This document shows, in pieces, positions 33,792-48,500 of a stretch of DNA of 64,000 nt (its first letter is position 1; every line of letters starts with the position of its first letter). The stretch comes from Diplosphaera chodatii. Taxonomy: Eukaryota > Chlorophyta > Trebouxiophyceae > Prasiolales > Stichococcaceae. The stretch spans positions 1,488,001 through 1,552,000 of the forward strand of contig JAALGY010000033.1 of the NCBI GenBank assembly GCA_032358165.1, read 5' to 3'. The notes beneath the pieces are model-generated. The model did no database searches and had not been told where the DNA came from. It worked only from the letters and a program-made list of their open reading frames with translations. Position numbers and translations under genes: made by a program.

Positions 33792-35939
33792 TCATGCTGC
33801 AGTTTGTCCCGCCCCATGTAACTCTAAGAGGAATGTATCCATGTCCTGCTCGTCCATCATGAGCTCATCATCCGCTGCCGCTGCTGCTTGAATTGTTGCG
33901 TCTGCACCCTTGCCAGTTGGCAGAGATGGCACATCGTCCCTGTCCTGCCCATCTGCACGAGGCGGTGACTTGGCGTGTGACGCCTGCTCACCTGCTGCAA
34001 TGGTATCCTCAGCGGCGAGCCGCCCTGTGCGCATGTCGAAACCCTTGTTGGCAACGACAGGCGCACTGAGCTGTCTCTCTGTTTCGCCATGCTGAGCCGT
34101 CACAGCTGTGGTTGCAGGCTGCTGCGCCTGACTGTCTGCTGTGGCAGCCTGATGTGCTTGAGCGACTGTGTTACCACCCTGCCCGCTTTGCCTGCCTGCA
34201 GTAGCTGGTGCAGCGAGAGACGCCACTTGCGCAGCACTGTGTACAGTGTTGTCATCACAGTCTGGTCGAGGCGGTGCCTCGCACTCCTGGGACTGCGCTG
34301 CTGCTTGGCCAGGCTGCTGTGCCCTTGCCGCACATGTGGGCTCAGCGGCTGCCGACACAGCAGGAGGCTGCTGAGCACTGGTCTGCAAAGAGGCTGCCTC
34401 GCCGGCCTGCTGCGCTGGTGCTGGCTGTGGGGCGGCAGGCGGCGGCGGCGGCGGCGGCGGCGGCATGGTCAGCGGCTCGAGGATGCTGCACATCTCTGGG
34501 TCCTCCGGTATGGATGTCAGGAGGTCGCTCCACTGCGCAACCAACCATGGTACATTTCACCAAAGTGACAACGCGATGTGCGGTCTGTTGGTTGTTGCGG
34601 ACAGGGACCTTCAAGGCAGCGTGCTTGTGACTCAACTGGGCTAGGAAAGGTGAGAACGTCTGAGAAGGAATGTGCTCACATCAAGGACAGAGTCGTCCCC
34701 CATAAAGGTGGACGTGCCGTCGCCATACACGCTGACAGCGGCGGTGGGCGGGCTGCATTGGCTGCCTGACTGGGCCTGGAAGGGCTGCTGCTGCTGCTGC
34801 TGCTGCTGCTGCGGCTGCTGCTGCACCGGCGGAGCAGCAGCACCCCTTTGCCCCGGTAGCGAGCGGGAGAGGTGGCTCGCAAGCCCTGCTGCAAAGCGCT
34901 CCTGCGCAACAGCGAGTAATGTGAAGTGAGCACCCCCGGGTCTGCCTGCCTTGAAATGGTACACAAGGATAAAGCGGCAATGATGTGAGCAGAGGGGCAT
35001 TGCTACAGCTGGCCGAAGCTGATGGGGACTCGCCTGCAGCTCGCCGCCCGAGAACAGCGACAGCAGCGTCTCCGGGTTGAGGCTGCGCTCCAGGATGCCA
35101 AGGGCATCTGCCATGCCACCATCCTGCCCCGTGGCGTCAGGCTCCTCAGCGGCCGGCCGCTTGCGTCGCGCCGGCGGCCGCTTCCGCGAGCTGTGCACCG
35201 GCGACATTGCTGTGCCGGCTGCACGCCGCAGCCGCATGTCTGGCGGCTGCTGCGGGCCTGGGGGCCCGGCGGCTGCCAGACTGGCCGGGCCAGCAGGCGG
35301 CGGCGCAGGAGCCGACGCCGGTGTGGGCACCATGCGCATGGCTGCTGGCGGAGCGCTGCTGGCGGCCATGTGCCGCTGGCCCATCGCAAGGGGCGGGCCC
35401 GGCTGGACGGCACCTCTGCGCTGCGATGGCTGCGCGGGCTGCCGGACCTTGCCGCCAGTCTGCCGCGGCTGGCTGGCGGCCTGCGGCTGCGGCCGTGCCC
35501 GAGGGGGTGGCACTGCGAGGGGCGCCGCCGCCGCGTGCTGGTCCACCAGCGCCAGGACGTCGTGCAGCAGCGGGTCGCGCGCCGCCAGCGACCGCCTCCG
35601 CATGTCCTTCTCCGTAAGGGCCACATAGTCGCTCAGGATTGCTGGCAGCGCCTTCACGCCGGTCGGGGCGCGCTTGAGGCCCTTGAGCAGCGTCTGCGCA
35701 TCCCTGCGCACACCAGGGGGCCACGATCTGCAACCCTCCGCACTCTTGCTCCGCATACAATTGCGTGCTTTCTAAATGCATGCAGAGAGTCGCAGGTGCT
35801 TGGCTCTGACGATGTACCTTGTGAAGAAAGCTGCTGTCTCTGGAAAGTGATGCTCCAGATAGTGGAGCACGACGATGCCTGCTTCGTAGGCGCTTGCCGC
35901 TGGGGCTGCTAGCTGCCGAGCCGCATTGACCATGGTCAT
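33792..35939 (-). CDS. Unknown protein with LisH-like N-terminus and Gln/Pro-rich C-terminus
   Basis: I do not recognise the family. ATG at 35939 starts MTMVNAARQLAAPAASAYEA, followed by GIVVLHYLEHHFPETAAFFT, which resembles a LisH dimerisation motif. The exon then joins in phase to RSWPPGVRRDAQTLLKGLKR near 35728. A conserved-looking helical block follows (LPAILSDYVALTEKDMRRRS, then DPLLHDVLALVDQH), then long Ala/Pro/Arg-rich sequence with a basic RKRPPARRKRP cluster that could be a nuclear signal. After a proposed GC-AG intron near 35033 comes ERFAAGLASHLSRSLPGQRG and a polyGln tract. The last exon, from about 34533, begins WSDLLTSIPEDPEM, has a run of nine Pro, and ends MMDEQDMDTFLLELHGAGQ in acidic sequence. 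A nuclear regulatory role is possible, but this is only an inference from composition. Confidence 0.6.
33817..33821 (+). terminator. Putative TGTAA polyadenylation signal of the AlgH-like gene
   Basis: It lies 179 nt after the AlgH-like stop and just inside the last coding exon of the opposite-strand LisH-like gene. The two transcripts would therefore overlap tail to tail. Confidence 0.4.
34785..34811. repeat. (CTG)9 repeat coding polyGln in the LisH-like protein
   Basis: Nine CTG units (CAG on the coding strand), followed after one CGG by more CTG units. Together they encode a Gln/Pro tract. Confidence 0.9.
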
Positions 35940-36431
35940 GTCATTGCCTCGGCTGTCATGTGTAAATCTATCAGATGAGCTGTATGTTGTGCTGAGACAG
36001 CTGCTAGGGGTATCAGCACTGCTGCGCCTCAACGATGGTCCAGCTAGGCGAACACTTGAATTTGGGCACCTTTGCTCACATGCACGTCAAGGCAGGGTGG
36101 AGACAATCAGCGCCACATCGCCCGTCAGCATGTGAGCCAGGTTACTGTGTCTCTGTGTTGATGTTGAAGTTGTTGTGTGTGCGGCAACCGGCAAGCTACG
36201 AAGCTGTGGATCTGGTACAAGTGCTGCTGGGTCTCTTTGGAAAGGCCGTTGGCAGTTCCAAGAACGGGGCGGTTCAGACAGGCATCGTGTGCAGCATTCA
36301 AGTTCGGGCTGTGTGCCCCGTGTTTGCCCTTGTAGCGATAATGTAGCACTATGAATGGTCGTGCTTCACATGTCTCCTGACTGCCAAGCAACGTCCTGAT
36401 CGCGTTGCAGAATGCAATGTCGTGTGGCAGG

Positions 36432-38883
36432 TTAGCTCTGGTCCTCCCCGCCGCCTTTGCCGCTCAGAATGTTGGCCAGCTGCAGCTCCAGCTCGTTCAA
36501 ATCAACACCATCGACAACTTCAATGGCACCCTCGCCTTGGCCACTGGCACTGAAGCGGCTTGCACGCCTGGAAGCGGCGATTACTGCTTCCCTGATCTGT
36601 GCCCCAAGTGCCTTCTGCTCGACCTCCACTGGGTTGAACTCTCGATGTGCAGCTTGATTTTGGGTCCTCACCTGCAGTGCAAGGTGCACGTGATGGAAGC
36701 TGGGTGGGACCATCGTGGTGCATTGCATATCACTTCAAACTGTTGCAGCTCACATCCACACTGTAGCGGCGCTGCAGCCCCGCCAGGCTGCTCCTGAGGG
36801 TACTCATCTCTGTCGTCAAGGCTGCAATGGCTTCGCCAGCGTTGTTTTCGTGAGGCGGCTGCTTTGATTTCACGCTGCGCTCGAGCTTACGCAGCGGCGG
36901 CGGCGGCCCGTCCTGCATTTCGTCAATCGGGATCAAACCATGATGGCCGTTATATGTGACCTGATGCCACCATGTCTATACCTATCTCCCTGCTCTGTCG
37001 TCGATAGAGTACTCACCAGCTCCGAGCCCTGTGCCAATGATGTGCTTTCCTCGGATTGCGAGCCGCTATCTGATGTTCTGGCCCTTCTGTGCTGCACATG
37101 GTGGCCTGGCATGCTACTTGTGTTTGACCAACGAGCTGCAAGCTGTCGTCGTCTGCCCGTCCTGCTGCGCGCCGCACGTATGGCTGCCGGCACATGTGGG
37201 TCACCAACCAATCCACTTGCTGATGTGCCCGCCTGTGCTGGCGGCTGCAATGGTACAGCATGCGCAGCCCTGTCCGCTGCTTCGTCTACCTTGCAGATTC
37301 AAACGTCGGATAATTCTTTTCTTCTGGGACGCACCAGTGAGCTGCATGCTGTGGTTTGGGTGATATGGTTGTCACTTCGATCCATATTGCTGGGCTGCCA
37401 GTCAGGGTGCACCCACCTCTGTCAGAGTGGCTGCACACTCTTCAGCCATCTCGGCCAGCATGTCTGCATGCTTCTGGCGGCTTCTGCTGAGCTCATCCAG
37501 CTGCGCTTCGAAGTGGTATGCGTCATCATGTGCAATCACTGCCTTGAGCTGCTGCTCCAGACCCTGTGCGCTCGCATAGTGTTGCGGGTCAAATGTACAC
37601 GCTGTAGTTGCAGTTAACGGGTCCACACCAGTACAGCAGAAGAAAAGCCCGACGCCGTTACCTGAATGCGTGCGTTGTGGATAACAACCTGATGATGTAA
37701 ATTCGTATCAGGGGCTGCTGAGCATGCATGAAGATAGGGCACACTTGCTTCGACCTCCGCCTGTGGCTTCATCGTGGGTGTTGGCACACCGTCTCTGGAT
37801 GCATACGGCTCCTGCAGTGCATTGTTAAATGCAAAGTTGTCACAGCATTCAGCTGTTTGCTTCGTGCAGTGAGCAGCATCAAGGAACTACAGGTAGGAGA
37901 CTCGAATGTCAAGTCACACCTGCATACGGTGCTGCACCAGAGCAGTTGCTAAGCCGGCCTCAGTGACAGCTAGACGCCCCTCCAGGGCCTTGATGGCCCT
38001 GCATTTGGCCGCGTGCCGCCGCTGCGAGGCTGTCAGTTGTGACTTCACTGCATTCAGCTGACCAGCCTGCGTTGACCGGACATGCTAGTCAAGGTACAGT
38101 GCCCGGCAAGGGGGTTTACGAGGGTGATCATGCACCAGAGCAAGGGGAATAGGTCCTATTGACCTTGACCAGAGTTCAAGACCAGTGCGTATCTGGAAGT
38201 GGTGGCGTGCTTGCCGCTCATGTGCGTAACACCCCTTGGCACACCTGTGCTGCCACCCTGTTGCCGCAGAGTGCCCGCCAGATGCACAACAGATGCGCTG
38301 CACATCACAATCCGCGGTCTTTTGGGAAGCCATTATCATGAAGCCTACGCAAAAATCAGTGCTGTGCGTGAAGATGTGGCACACCTGCTGCAGTATAGCA
38401 GGCTGCTGCACGACTGCCTGCCTGCAGTCATGGGCACGCATGACATCTGCGATGCGATTCCCCAGAGCTACATACATGCGCCGCATGTTGGCGCTGTCCG
38501 CCTGCGTCTCATCAAGCATCTGCTGCATCCCCTGCGCGCGGATACCAACAGTACGATCTGCAAGGCAAGCTGTGTAAGACAGCAGACGGAGATGTCGTTT
38601 CCTTGGCACAGTTTCACGGCAATCGCATTACAGCATAGCGTCTGGCCATGACCTGCCATGCACTCCAAGCTGGAGCCTTGCCGCTTTGCTCCTGTTGGGT
38701 TGGCTCCCTGCTGAAACCCACCGCAGGCCGTGCAATCGTTGCTGGGTGGCGCCACCGCTGATCTGCATTGTCTATCATCTGCGCAGGGGAAATTCAGTCT
38801 CTGTCATGCGCAGTGAGGTGGCCACCATCTCAAACTCTGCGACGTTCCACAGACATGCCGGCGGTGCGCACATCTCATACTGA
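36432..38883 (-). CDS. Unknown coiled-coil protein (5' end uncertain)
   Basis: I do not recognise the family. Exons read on the minus strand, from 5' to 3': GMQQMLDETQADSANMRRMY (from about 38540, donor after AILQQ near 38390); LNAVKSQLTASQRRHAAKCR with AIKALEGRLAVTEAGLATAL (about 38065-37925); a 27-nt exon 37688-37662 (VVIHNARIQ); GLEQQLKAVIAHDDAYHFEA (about 37563-37420); PPAQAGTSASG to GSEL (37246-37018); VTYNGHHGLIPIDEMQDG (from 36960); and the last exon from about 36674 to the stop at 36432 (ending LELQLANILSGKGGGEDQS). The charge pattern and heptad spacing indicate long helices. An exon near 38880-38790 (start YEMCAPPACLWNVAEFEMVA) probably belongs, and a frame near 39170-39267 (MVARAFSSAVTVATATEHER) may be the true N-terminus. 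The gene sits immediately downstream of the ATP synthase beta gene on the same strand. Confidence 0.5.
37662..37688 (-). other. 27-nt microexon of the coiled-coil gene
   Basis: The stretch encoding VVIHNARIQ is bounded by a cag acceptor (37689-37691, minus strand) and a gtaacg donor (to 37661). It keeps phase between the flanking coiled-coil exons. Confidence 0.55.
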
Positions 38884-39552
38884 CCCAACCCACACCGTGC
38901 CGTCTGCACATCACATGGAAGCTCAGTATGTCACCTTTCGCTTTTGTCTGGTGCTTCATCAACACATGCGCATCTGCATCCGCACCCGCAAACCAAGTTG
39001 TGAACACGCCAAGTGTGATTGTGATCCCAGGTCAATGTCACACGGTTCTCGGTCACAGTGGGCTAGCGCTGACAGCGATTCTTCATCACAAATGCTTTGT
39101 GCTCGCTTTTCAGCCCGTCTCGAGGGCGTCGCGACGGCGTCGCTTTCACGTGTATGCCTGTGGATCACAGCTCGTCCGGTCCGAGAAAAACTTGGCAGCT
39201 GGCAGCTTGCGTTCGTGCTCGGTTGCAGTTGCAACCGTAACAGCACTGCTGAATGCTCTCGCCACCATGTTCCGGTGCATATGAGAGCATGATTTGCACC
39301 TAGCAGGCAGCGGCTAATAGGCACGCATGCCTGGGCGGCGCGCACATGTCTGTATGTGAAATCATTTAGCATCTGTGCGACATACCGTACCCTATGTGAT
39401 CCCGCAGGAACTGCTTACACAGTGATCGCAATGCTTCCCCAAGATGTCCTCCAAAAAAGACAGTGCACAACATCCTGGCTAGGGCAGAGATGTTGCGGCA
39501 TCCAGCCGTTGGCAGCAAGGAGTGTTGCCATGTGACTGCCATACCCCCACAC
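38884..39552. other. Between ATP synthase beta 3' end and coiled-coil gene
   Basis: This interval holds the ATP-beta 3' UTR with its TTACA (TGTAA on minus) motif at 39415-39419. It may also hold the first exon(s) of the coiled-coil gene. Nothing else was recognised. Confidence 0.4.
39415..39419 (-). terminator. Putative TGTAA polyadenylation signal of ATP synthase beta
   Basis: TTACA on the plus strand reads TGTAA on the coding strand, 134 nt after the stop codon at 39553. Confidence 0.45.
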
Positions 39553-43042
<3,490 letters not shown>

Positions 43043-43535
43043 TGTGCCCTGTACCGGGCTCTGGGATGGCGTGCACCCTGACAGTAGAGCTGTGAGACCT
43101 GCACGATCCGCGATCGCGCAGTTACTGCCAAACTGTTGGCAGTAGGACGTAGTCTTTTCCAGTGCTGACATCCCCCGTGGCTGCTGCGAACACGCTCCTT
43201 AACTCACATATGAAATGCATGCTGCGCTATGTTGCATCCTTGCATCTTGCATGCGTGCAATATCACTCTGCACCAGTGATAGGAATCCTACCACTACAGA
43301 TTTCATCGGCTCTATATAACCTGCTGCTGCTACGCATGTTGTTCTGCATCACCAGCCTGCGCAATCATGTGATGGACAAGCGCACTGCAAGCTGCTGAGT
43401 TGAGGCCATGAGATAACAAGCCTGAAGTCCGCGACACCTCTTTGTTGATGCTTTGCACAGTATCAGAAAGGCTCTTCCTGCTGACTGATGCGTGCAACAA
43501 GTCCTGCTGCGCCATAGGTCGCACCCTCAGGCACC
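43043..43535. promoter_or_regulatory. Divergent upstream region between ATP synthase beta and HOP2
   Basis: About 490 bp separate the two start codons. The sequence ctatataa occurs at about 43312-43319, roughly 270 bp before the ATP-beta start codon and on an orientation-neutral motif. It is a candidate TATA element for either gene. Confidence 0.4.
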
Positions 43536-44893
43536 ATGGTACGCTGTATGTCGACTGCCCACCGTGTTCGCATGTTTGCCTGGCTCATGCCAGCCACGAT
43601 TCAAATCTTGCAGATTGAACAACGCACCGTCTCTCCAGCGCAGGTGGAGGAGAGGGTCGTGCAATTGGTATGTCAGGCCAACAAGCCCTTTTCAGTGCAA
43701 ACGATCACGGACAACCTGGCACAGTATGGCATCAAGAAGAGCCAGGTGCAGAAAGCAGTTGACTCACTGGCAGCTGAGGGTGGACGCGTCATATCAAAGG
43801 TGCCGCAGGGGCTTACATTGACTACTGAGTTCTGGCGATGTCGTGTTGCCTGCCCTGTGCACGGTCCCGAGCTTTGCCTGGCGGCTGCAGGAGTTCGGCA
43901 AAACGAAGCTCTACTTCCCGTCCCAGGATGGCTCAGCTGCTATGTCTCCGCAGGTGCTGAGTACTCCCGACATTGTTCTGTCGTATGCACCGCACACATT
44001 GTCAATGTCCTTGGACGACCGCCGTTGAGCATGTCTGATAGGGTGATGCCCTGTACTTGGGTGCCAGGAGACAGACATGAAGAAGTCCGAACACGCACAA
44101 TTGGCACAGCAGATGTCGGAGCGGGCAGAGAGGGTCAATGCGCTCAAGTCAGGTCTGCTATCTGCAGATGCCCCACTGCTGTCCGCATTGTGGTTGGGCA
44201 TTTGTGTCTGTGATGTCATGCCGCACACTTCATGGCATCGCAATGCTGTGCAGGGCTGCAGGCTCTGCGAAGCTGCATGTCACTGGAGGACATTGAGACA
44301 CGCATCCAGAAGCTGCAGCCACAGGCGAGATGAAGCATGTTGAAGGCTTGAAGCCCACGCAGGCCGTGCATGCAGGTCACCTATCAGCACTTTGACTTCA
44401 TCTTGCAGGTAGAGGCGGATGAGCAGAAGCTGATGTGCATGCAGACAGGCACAGAACTGATACTGCCAGAGGAGCGGCAGAAAGTGGAAGCGGTAGGTCT
44501 TTGCTGAGTAAACTCGGCTCTCTGGGTGCAGCCACCTGCTGTGTATATGCAAGTCACATGCACCAGCGCATGCCATAATAGCGTCTCTGCTGCCGGCCGC
44601 AGGTATTTGCCGCAAATATGGAGCACTGGCAGAAGCGCAGAAAGATCTTCAAGGCAATCTGGTAGGCCAATGGCATGTGACCTGAAATTTGGCCCACAGC
44701 CACCAGGCCACGCTTGCAAACTTGCGATCCTTTGCAGAATCATGCTCCGACCCCGCCGAACAGGGGTTCTGTGAGCGAGAACATCGACAGGAAGAGTGCC
44801 GACATTTATGAGGAGATCGGCGTCGAGGCCGAAGACGCTGAGGACTGGAGGCTGCTGTCCGTGCAGATGCCAAACAAGAGAAGAAAACTGTGA
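43536..44893 (+). CDS. HOP2: HOP2 / PSMC3IP homologous-pairing protein
   Basis: HOP2 with MND1 stimulates DMC1/RAD51 strand exchange in meiosis. The exon from about 43643 encodes the N-terminal winged helix: VEERVVQLVCQANKPFSVQT, then LAQYGIKKSQVQKAVDSLAA. The next exon (about 43892) has QEFGKTKLYFPSQDG, matching the family's KQKIYFxxQD. A leucine-zipper region follows (LAQQMSERAERVNALKSGLL, about 44100-44165; CMSLEDIETRIQKLQP, about 44275). Then come the C-terminal VEADEQKLM/PEERQKVEAVFAANMEHW block, QKRRKIFKAIW (about 44600-44663), and the last exon with KSADIYEEIGVEAEDAEDW ending NKRRKL at 44893. The final lysine-rich segment and 'G(I/V)E' acid block match human HOP2. The first exon is uncertain: the ATG at 43536 is in frame without an intron, but its leader is unconserved. 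TGTAA motifs follow the stop. Confidence 0.87.
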
Positions 44894-45502
44894 GCCTTTG
44901 GCTCGTTGTCAGCAGCTATACGGTATACGTACTCACGTCAGTGTAAATGTAACATAGCTACCCATTGGCCACAGTGGTCCACAGACCAGCCACTTGACAT
45001 TGCTTACGAAGCGAGTCACATCAGGCGAGCCTGTGTTAGCAGAGGTGTCGCAGCGTATGGCAGGCAGTACGGTATCCCTCCCCTGCTGCACACTGCAGGT
45101 GCCATCAGCCATGGTCAATGCTCAATGGTCAATGCACACCTGCACTGCTACAGGGCCAGAATATGGTGCAAGGCAGCATTCTGTGGGACTGTGGGTCTGT
45201 GGCCGCTGGCCGCGCAATACAGCGCCAGCCACACTGTCTCGTTGTACTGCTAGCTTAGTTGCTTGCTTTCCTGATCAGGCGTGTCTTTGCACGGCGCTGC
45301 ATGGGTTGTATGTGACGTGAAAGCATGTGATGTGCAGGCTCGTTGCAGCCGTCGAGCCACGAGCATGCTGCTGCAGTCCTTCTCGGTGTTGCTGAGCAAG
45401 GCTAGTTGTGGCTGAAGCAGAGGCTGCAGTTTGCGCAGCTACAGCCGGAGCTGGCAAGAACTACACAGATCAGGCATATAGCAGGGAACCCCAGCAGTCA
45501 GG
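44894..45502. other. Intergenic between HOP2 and SEC63
   Basis: Both genes run on the plus strand. Apart from the TGTAA motifs, nothing specific is seen; the region should contain the SEC63 promoter and 5' UTR. Confidence 0.45.
44942..44953 (+). terminator. Putative TGTAA polyadenylation signals of HOP2
   Basis: Two TGTAA motifs (about 44942-44946 and 44949-44953) lie 50-60 nt after the HOP2 stop codon. Confidence 0.45.
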
Positions 45503-48500
45503 ATGGGAGCTCAAGCGGAAGGGGCAGGGCTGTTCGTAGTGTTCTTCCTGTCACTCTATACCATCGTGCTGGTGCCATACACCATCTACAAGCTGTGCAA
45601 CCTATCTGAAGACAAGCAGGTTGTAAAGCCTTGGGCAAAGGTGAGCCCATGCTGCAGCGTCTGGCACGCTGATGCACAAGCAGGTCAAGCTCGTCTTCAG
45701 ATGGGACTCACCGGACGTGTCACCCGCAGGGAAGCAAGAGGAAAACATGGTTGAGCGGCGCATCTCGGCAGCTGACAACTACCAGCAACCTGGTGCTGAT
45801 TGGGTTATGGGCGTTCTTCTTCTTCCTGGTGTTCTACGTCCAGGTCTGCAGCTGTCATGCTGTCTGTGACTTGCTGGCTGTGTGCAGATTGTGCCCATGG
45901 CAGTGCTCGGACACTGGCTGTTGCTGCCCAGGTGGCCATCAAGGACAGTGCGCCATTTGACCCCTACAACATTCTGGAGCTGGAGAGGGGTGCAACAGAC
46001 AAGGAGGTGAAGCGAGCATATCGGCAGCTGTCCCTGAAGTACCACCCGGACAAGAACCCCGATCCGGAGGCCAACAAGTACTTCGCCGAGTACATCACCA
46101 AGGCATACCAAGCACTGTCAGACCCTGCGGCTCGGGAGAACTACGAGAAGTATGGGCATCCCGACGGCCAGCAGGTGCCTGGCCTTAAGATGTATCGTTG
46201 CGAAAGGATCGCAGATGTTGTGGTGCTTGTGCGAGCTCACCTCTATTGCAGCCGCTGTGCATGTACTTGCACTGTGTGTGTTTCTCACAGCCTGCATTTT
46301 GCGTTCATCGAACTCTGATCATTGCCACATGTTATGCAGGCAATCAGTATGGGTATTGCGCTGCCGAAGTGGCTGCTGGAAGGCGACGCCAAGATGCAGC
46401 CGATTCTGCTGGCAGGCCTGGTGTTAGTGTTCATCCTGCTGCCGCTGGTAGCTGCCGCCTGCTACCTGTTCAGCGCCGACAAGTACGTTGGCAAGGATGG
46501 CATCGTGGCTGAGACCTACGAGATATTCTTGAGGTGGGCACAGTGACCCCGGCATGACAGCATCAGCAGCAAATCCTTGCTTTGCTGCCCTGCAATGTAC
46601 CCTAGAACACTGTGCAGACTGGCATGACTTCTGTGCTGATGTCTGCGTGCAGAACACCTTATGCCATCAAGGAGGGTCAGAGCCTGCCGCGTATCATGGA
46701 GACGCTGACAGTGGCAGTAGAGTTCATCAACCTGCCCACGCTGGCCAACCAGCTGCCTGCATTGGAGGAGCTACGCAAGGAGACCCTCAGGTTAGCGGTC
46801 AGCATGCTTTGTACGCCATGCCTCATCATTTGTGTTTACCAATGCCACGCTACCATGCAAGCCAGGTTGCGCCACCACTGCGCCGCTGCGTTCACGAGCT
46901 CCACTTACAAATGCTGCAGGACATACCCAGACCTGCGGGATAAGAAGCCCTTCTGGCAGCGGAAGCCAGGCTGTGTGAAGGCGGGCATGCTGCTGCTGGC
47001 GCACATGGAGCGTGCTCCAACGCACGCCACGCTTGTGAAGGACCGCCGGTTTGTGCTGAACCGCTCGGCAGCGCTGTTGGCGGAGATGGTCAACCTGGCA
47101 GCGCTGCCACGACCGCCCCTCGGCTACGGCTGGCTGGCGCCAATGGTCGGTTCCATCGAGTTCCTGCAGCACCTGATCCAGGTAAGGGCTTGCTGCTCTG
47201 TCTCCCTCTCTTCCCGCATGGCTCGTCATATGCAATCGGCAATATGCCAATGCAGGCTGTGAGCATAGCATTGCATGCGCAGGCAGTGCCGCTGTCAGCT
47301 CGTCGGAACCCAGGCGCACACAAAGGCGTCGTGGAAGGCACGGCGCCGCTGCTGCAGCTGCCGCACCTGGACACAGAGGTCGCACGCAAGCTGATGCGCA
47401 AGAAAGTGCGCAGCCTGCCCGAGCTGCAGGCGCTGCCGGCTGCGGAGCGGCGCGACGCCCTCACCTTCGCTGGTCTGACTGACGACCAGGTAGCTGGACA
47501 CTTGCACAGCGCAGATGCCTGTTCTGTTCAGGCATATATGCGTGGCCGATGCGCCTTGCAGATGTACGTTGTGCACAGAGTGGGCTGCTTGTGAGCACAC
47601 CGCTCAAACCATGTGCATGCCTGATGATTGTACATGACTCACTCTGTGCACTTGCTTCCCCAGTGGCGACCGCAGACTTGCCGACTGCGCCTTGCCTTCT
47701 GGTGAGGTTGCTGCTGCGACTTGGCAGGTGGAGGAGGTGGAAACTGCGCTGTCGTCGATGCCCACAGTCACTGTGACCGCCAGCTGCGAGGTGGACGGTG
47801 AGCCCGAGGCGCAGATCCAGGTGGAGGACGTGGTCACCTGCAAGGCCCGCGTGCTGCTGTCGCGCCCATCACATGCCACACACGGTCTGTCCTTGCACCA
47901 TCGTCAACACACGGTCTGTCCTTGCACCATCGTCAACCCCGCTTCCAGCCTAGCTCACACCCAAGAGCAGTATGTGTGTCTGTCTGCAACTCTGGTGGCA
48001 AGATTTATCGTTTGGAGAAAACACAAAATATAGTTTATTGCCGAGCGGACTGGCAAGTGCACGACTTATGCATGTCAGACCCGCAGCTGCTCACCTTGCA
48101 CACTATTTGCAGCAGACCTGGGCAAGGAGGGCGTGGCAGTTGCAGCATTCGCGCCCCAATGGCCAGAGCCACGGGAGGAGAAGTGGTTCTTCTTTGTGGC
48201 GGACCCGCAGACCAACGAGGTCTGCTCCCCGGTGGAGCACATCAGCCTGGTCGAGGCCGAGTTCCTTAGTGCAGACGCAGCGCAGGTGACTCACGCATCG
48301 AACAGCCTGGCCAGGCCCAGAGTGCTTCACCTTGCCAAGCTTTGTTCCTGCTACATGCGCCCTAGGTACGTGTTTAGTGCAATGCCTCGCACAGCAGTAT
48401 CTTCCCCTGAACTCCCTTCTGATACCGTACAGGCAGCCAAGCAGGCAGCAGACAAAGGCAGCAGCACCAGTGCTGGCAATGGCGCACAGCAACAAGCCTC

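Noticed and set aside
35022..35912. Plus-strand open frame of nearly 300 codons opposite the LisH-like gene
   Set aside because: Arg/Leu-rich shadow of a Pro/Ala/Gln-rich coding strand; the minus strand has consistent splice joins.
43043..43171. Upstream in-frame extension of ATP synthase beta to 43171
   Set aside because: The extra residues are Cys-rich and lack mitochondrial presequence character, while the Met at 43042 starts a classic basic leader.
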